From Myxococcales bacterium (GTDB lineage: Bacteria > Myxococcota > Myxococcia > Myxococcales > Myxococcaceae), in contig PMBV01000536.1 in the NCBI GenBank assembly GCA_003153055.1, positions 1 through 5,213 of the forward strand: a stretch of DNA of 5,213 bases, written 5' to 3'. Below are positions 4,844 through 5,213 of this stretch, in pieces. The position numbers and the translations under genes are program-made. The notes beneath the pieces are model-generated. The model saw only the letters and a program-made list of their open reading frames with translations, was not told where the DNA came from and did no database searches. Every line of letters begins with the position of its first letter. The first letter of the stretch is position 1.

Positions 4844-5213
4844 GGTGGCCTTCCCCGTCGAGCCAGGTGTCGAACTCCTCCCTGGGCACCTTCACGTGCT
4901 CCACGTCGAGGTAGCGGCGAGCCAGCTCCAGGCGCCCATCCGCCAGGCGCTCCTCCTCGGCCCGGAGGTCCTCTCGCAGGGCGATGAGGTGCTTGGCGCT
5001 GGGGAGCAGTGCGTCTGGGGCAACGTCCTTGGGCTTGATGTCTTGGACTCCGGTTTGGATGCCGGCCAGGGTGAGGGTGATGGGCCGCTTGGTCCAGTCG
5101 TCGCCGATTTTGCGGAACTCCTTGTTGAAGATGTCGCCGGCCAAGACACGCCCCTCCTCGGGCGTCAGCACTCCGACTCGGACGAGGCGCTCCACCATCG
5201 CCGTCATCCGCTC
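4821..5213 (-). CDS. Phage portal protein, PBSX-like family, C-terminal part (5' end outside window)
   Basis: This is the 3' end of a gene open to the right window edge; 130 codons plus a stop are visible. Portal proteins form the dodecameric ring at one capsid vertex through which DNA enters and leaves. The visible part starts in the helical region where portals carry a 'VRVGVLTPEEGR' stretch (a short helix, then T-P-x-E-x-R), followed by 'ITLTLAGIQ', both of which I recognise from the C-terminal region of PBSX-type portals. The rest is a charged, probably helical tail rich in Glu and Arg, ending HVSAAHS. An in-frame ATG at 5207 exists, but the two preceding codons are open and the conserved region begins at once, so it is not the true start. 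The stop lies 23 nt inside the following minor head gene, as expected for portal/minor-head pairs. The family is likely; the exact subfamily is uncertain. Confidence 0.8.
   Translation of the reverse strand, partial: ERMTAMVERLVRVGVLTPEEGRVLAGDIFNKEFRKIGDDWTKRPITLTLAGIQTGVQDIKPKDVAPDALLPSAKHLIALREDLRAEEERLADGRLELARRYLDVEHVKVPREEFDTWLDGEGHHVSAAHS

Larger units (their letters stand above)
1..5213 (-). mobile_element. Prophage head-assembly module (partial)
   Basis: Five consecutive minus-strand genes carry recognisable tailed-phage head functions in the usual order: portal, Mu F-type minor head protein, prohead protease (here fused to a methyltransferase), scaffold-like protein, major capsid protein. 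Short gene overlaps show operon-like packing. Terminase, which normally lies upstream of the portal, and the capsid C-terminus and connector/tail genes would lie outside the window to the right and left. No integrase, attachment site, lysis gene or host gene is visible, so whether this is an integrated prophage or a free phage genome cannot be decided here. The family calls rest on recognised motifs, not on a database search. Confidence 0.88.

Overview
The window is part of a tailed-phage head-assembly module, almost certainly a prophage, read entirely on the minus strand. In transcription order (right to left) it holds: the C-terminal end of a PBSX-type portal protein; a Mu F/SPP1 gp7-type minor head protein; a weakly coding stretch with one 66-residue ORF; a 67-residue small protein; a fusion of a D12-class DNA adenine methyltransferase with an XkdF-like prohead protease; an acidic scaffold-like protein; and the N-terminal 128 codons of an HK97-fold major capsid protein running off the left end. 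Both end genes are cut by the window.

The genes are very GC-rich, with about nine in ten third positions G or C in the stretch I counted. This fits a high-GC host such as a myxobacterium, but that is a guess from composition and general resemblance. No host gene, tRNA or attachment site is present to prove it. The long plus-strand ORFs (up to 533 codons) are antisense shadows of the minus-strand genes.

The genes are tightly packed: portal/minor head overlap by 23 nt, 67-aa gene/methyltransferase-protease by 8 nt, methyltransferase-protease/scaffold by 4 nt (ATGA). This points to one polycistronic message with translational coupling. The expected roles are: portal at the vertex, minor head protein inside or at the portal, scaffold and capsid co-assembling into a procapsid, and the protease domain maturing it. 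A DNA methyltransferase is joined to the protease in one polypeptide.

Two places break the compact layout. From 3033 to 3763 only a lower-GC, GTG-started 66-aa ORF stands out. It has a good Shine-Dalgarno, 15-nt direct repeats upstream and a hairpin just after its stop, and may be a moron-type insertion. From 385 to 701, between scaffold and capsid, lies a decayed tandem duplicate (about 270 bp period) of the scaffold 3' end plus the scaffold-capsid spacer. No convincing promoter is visible.
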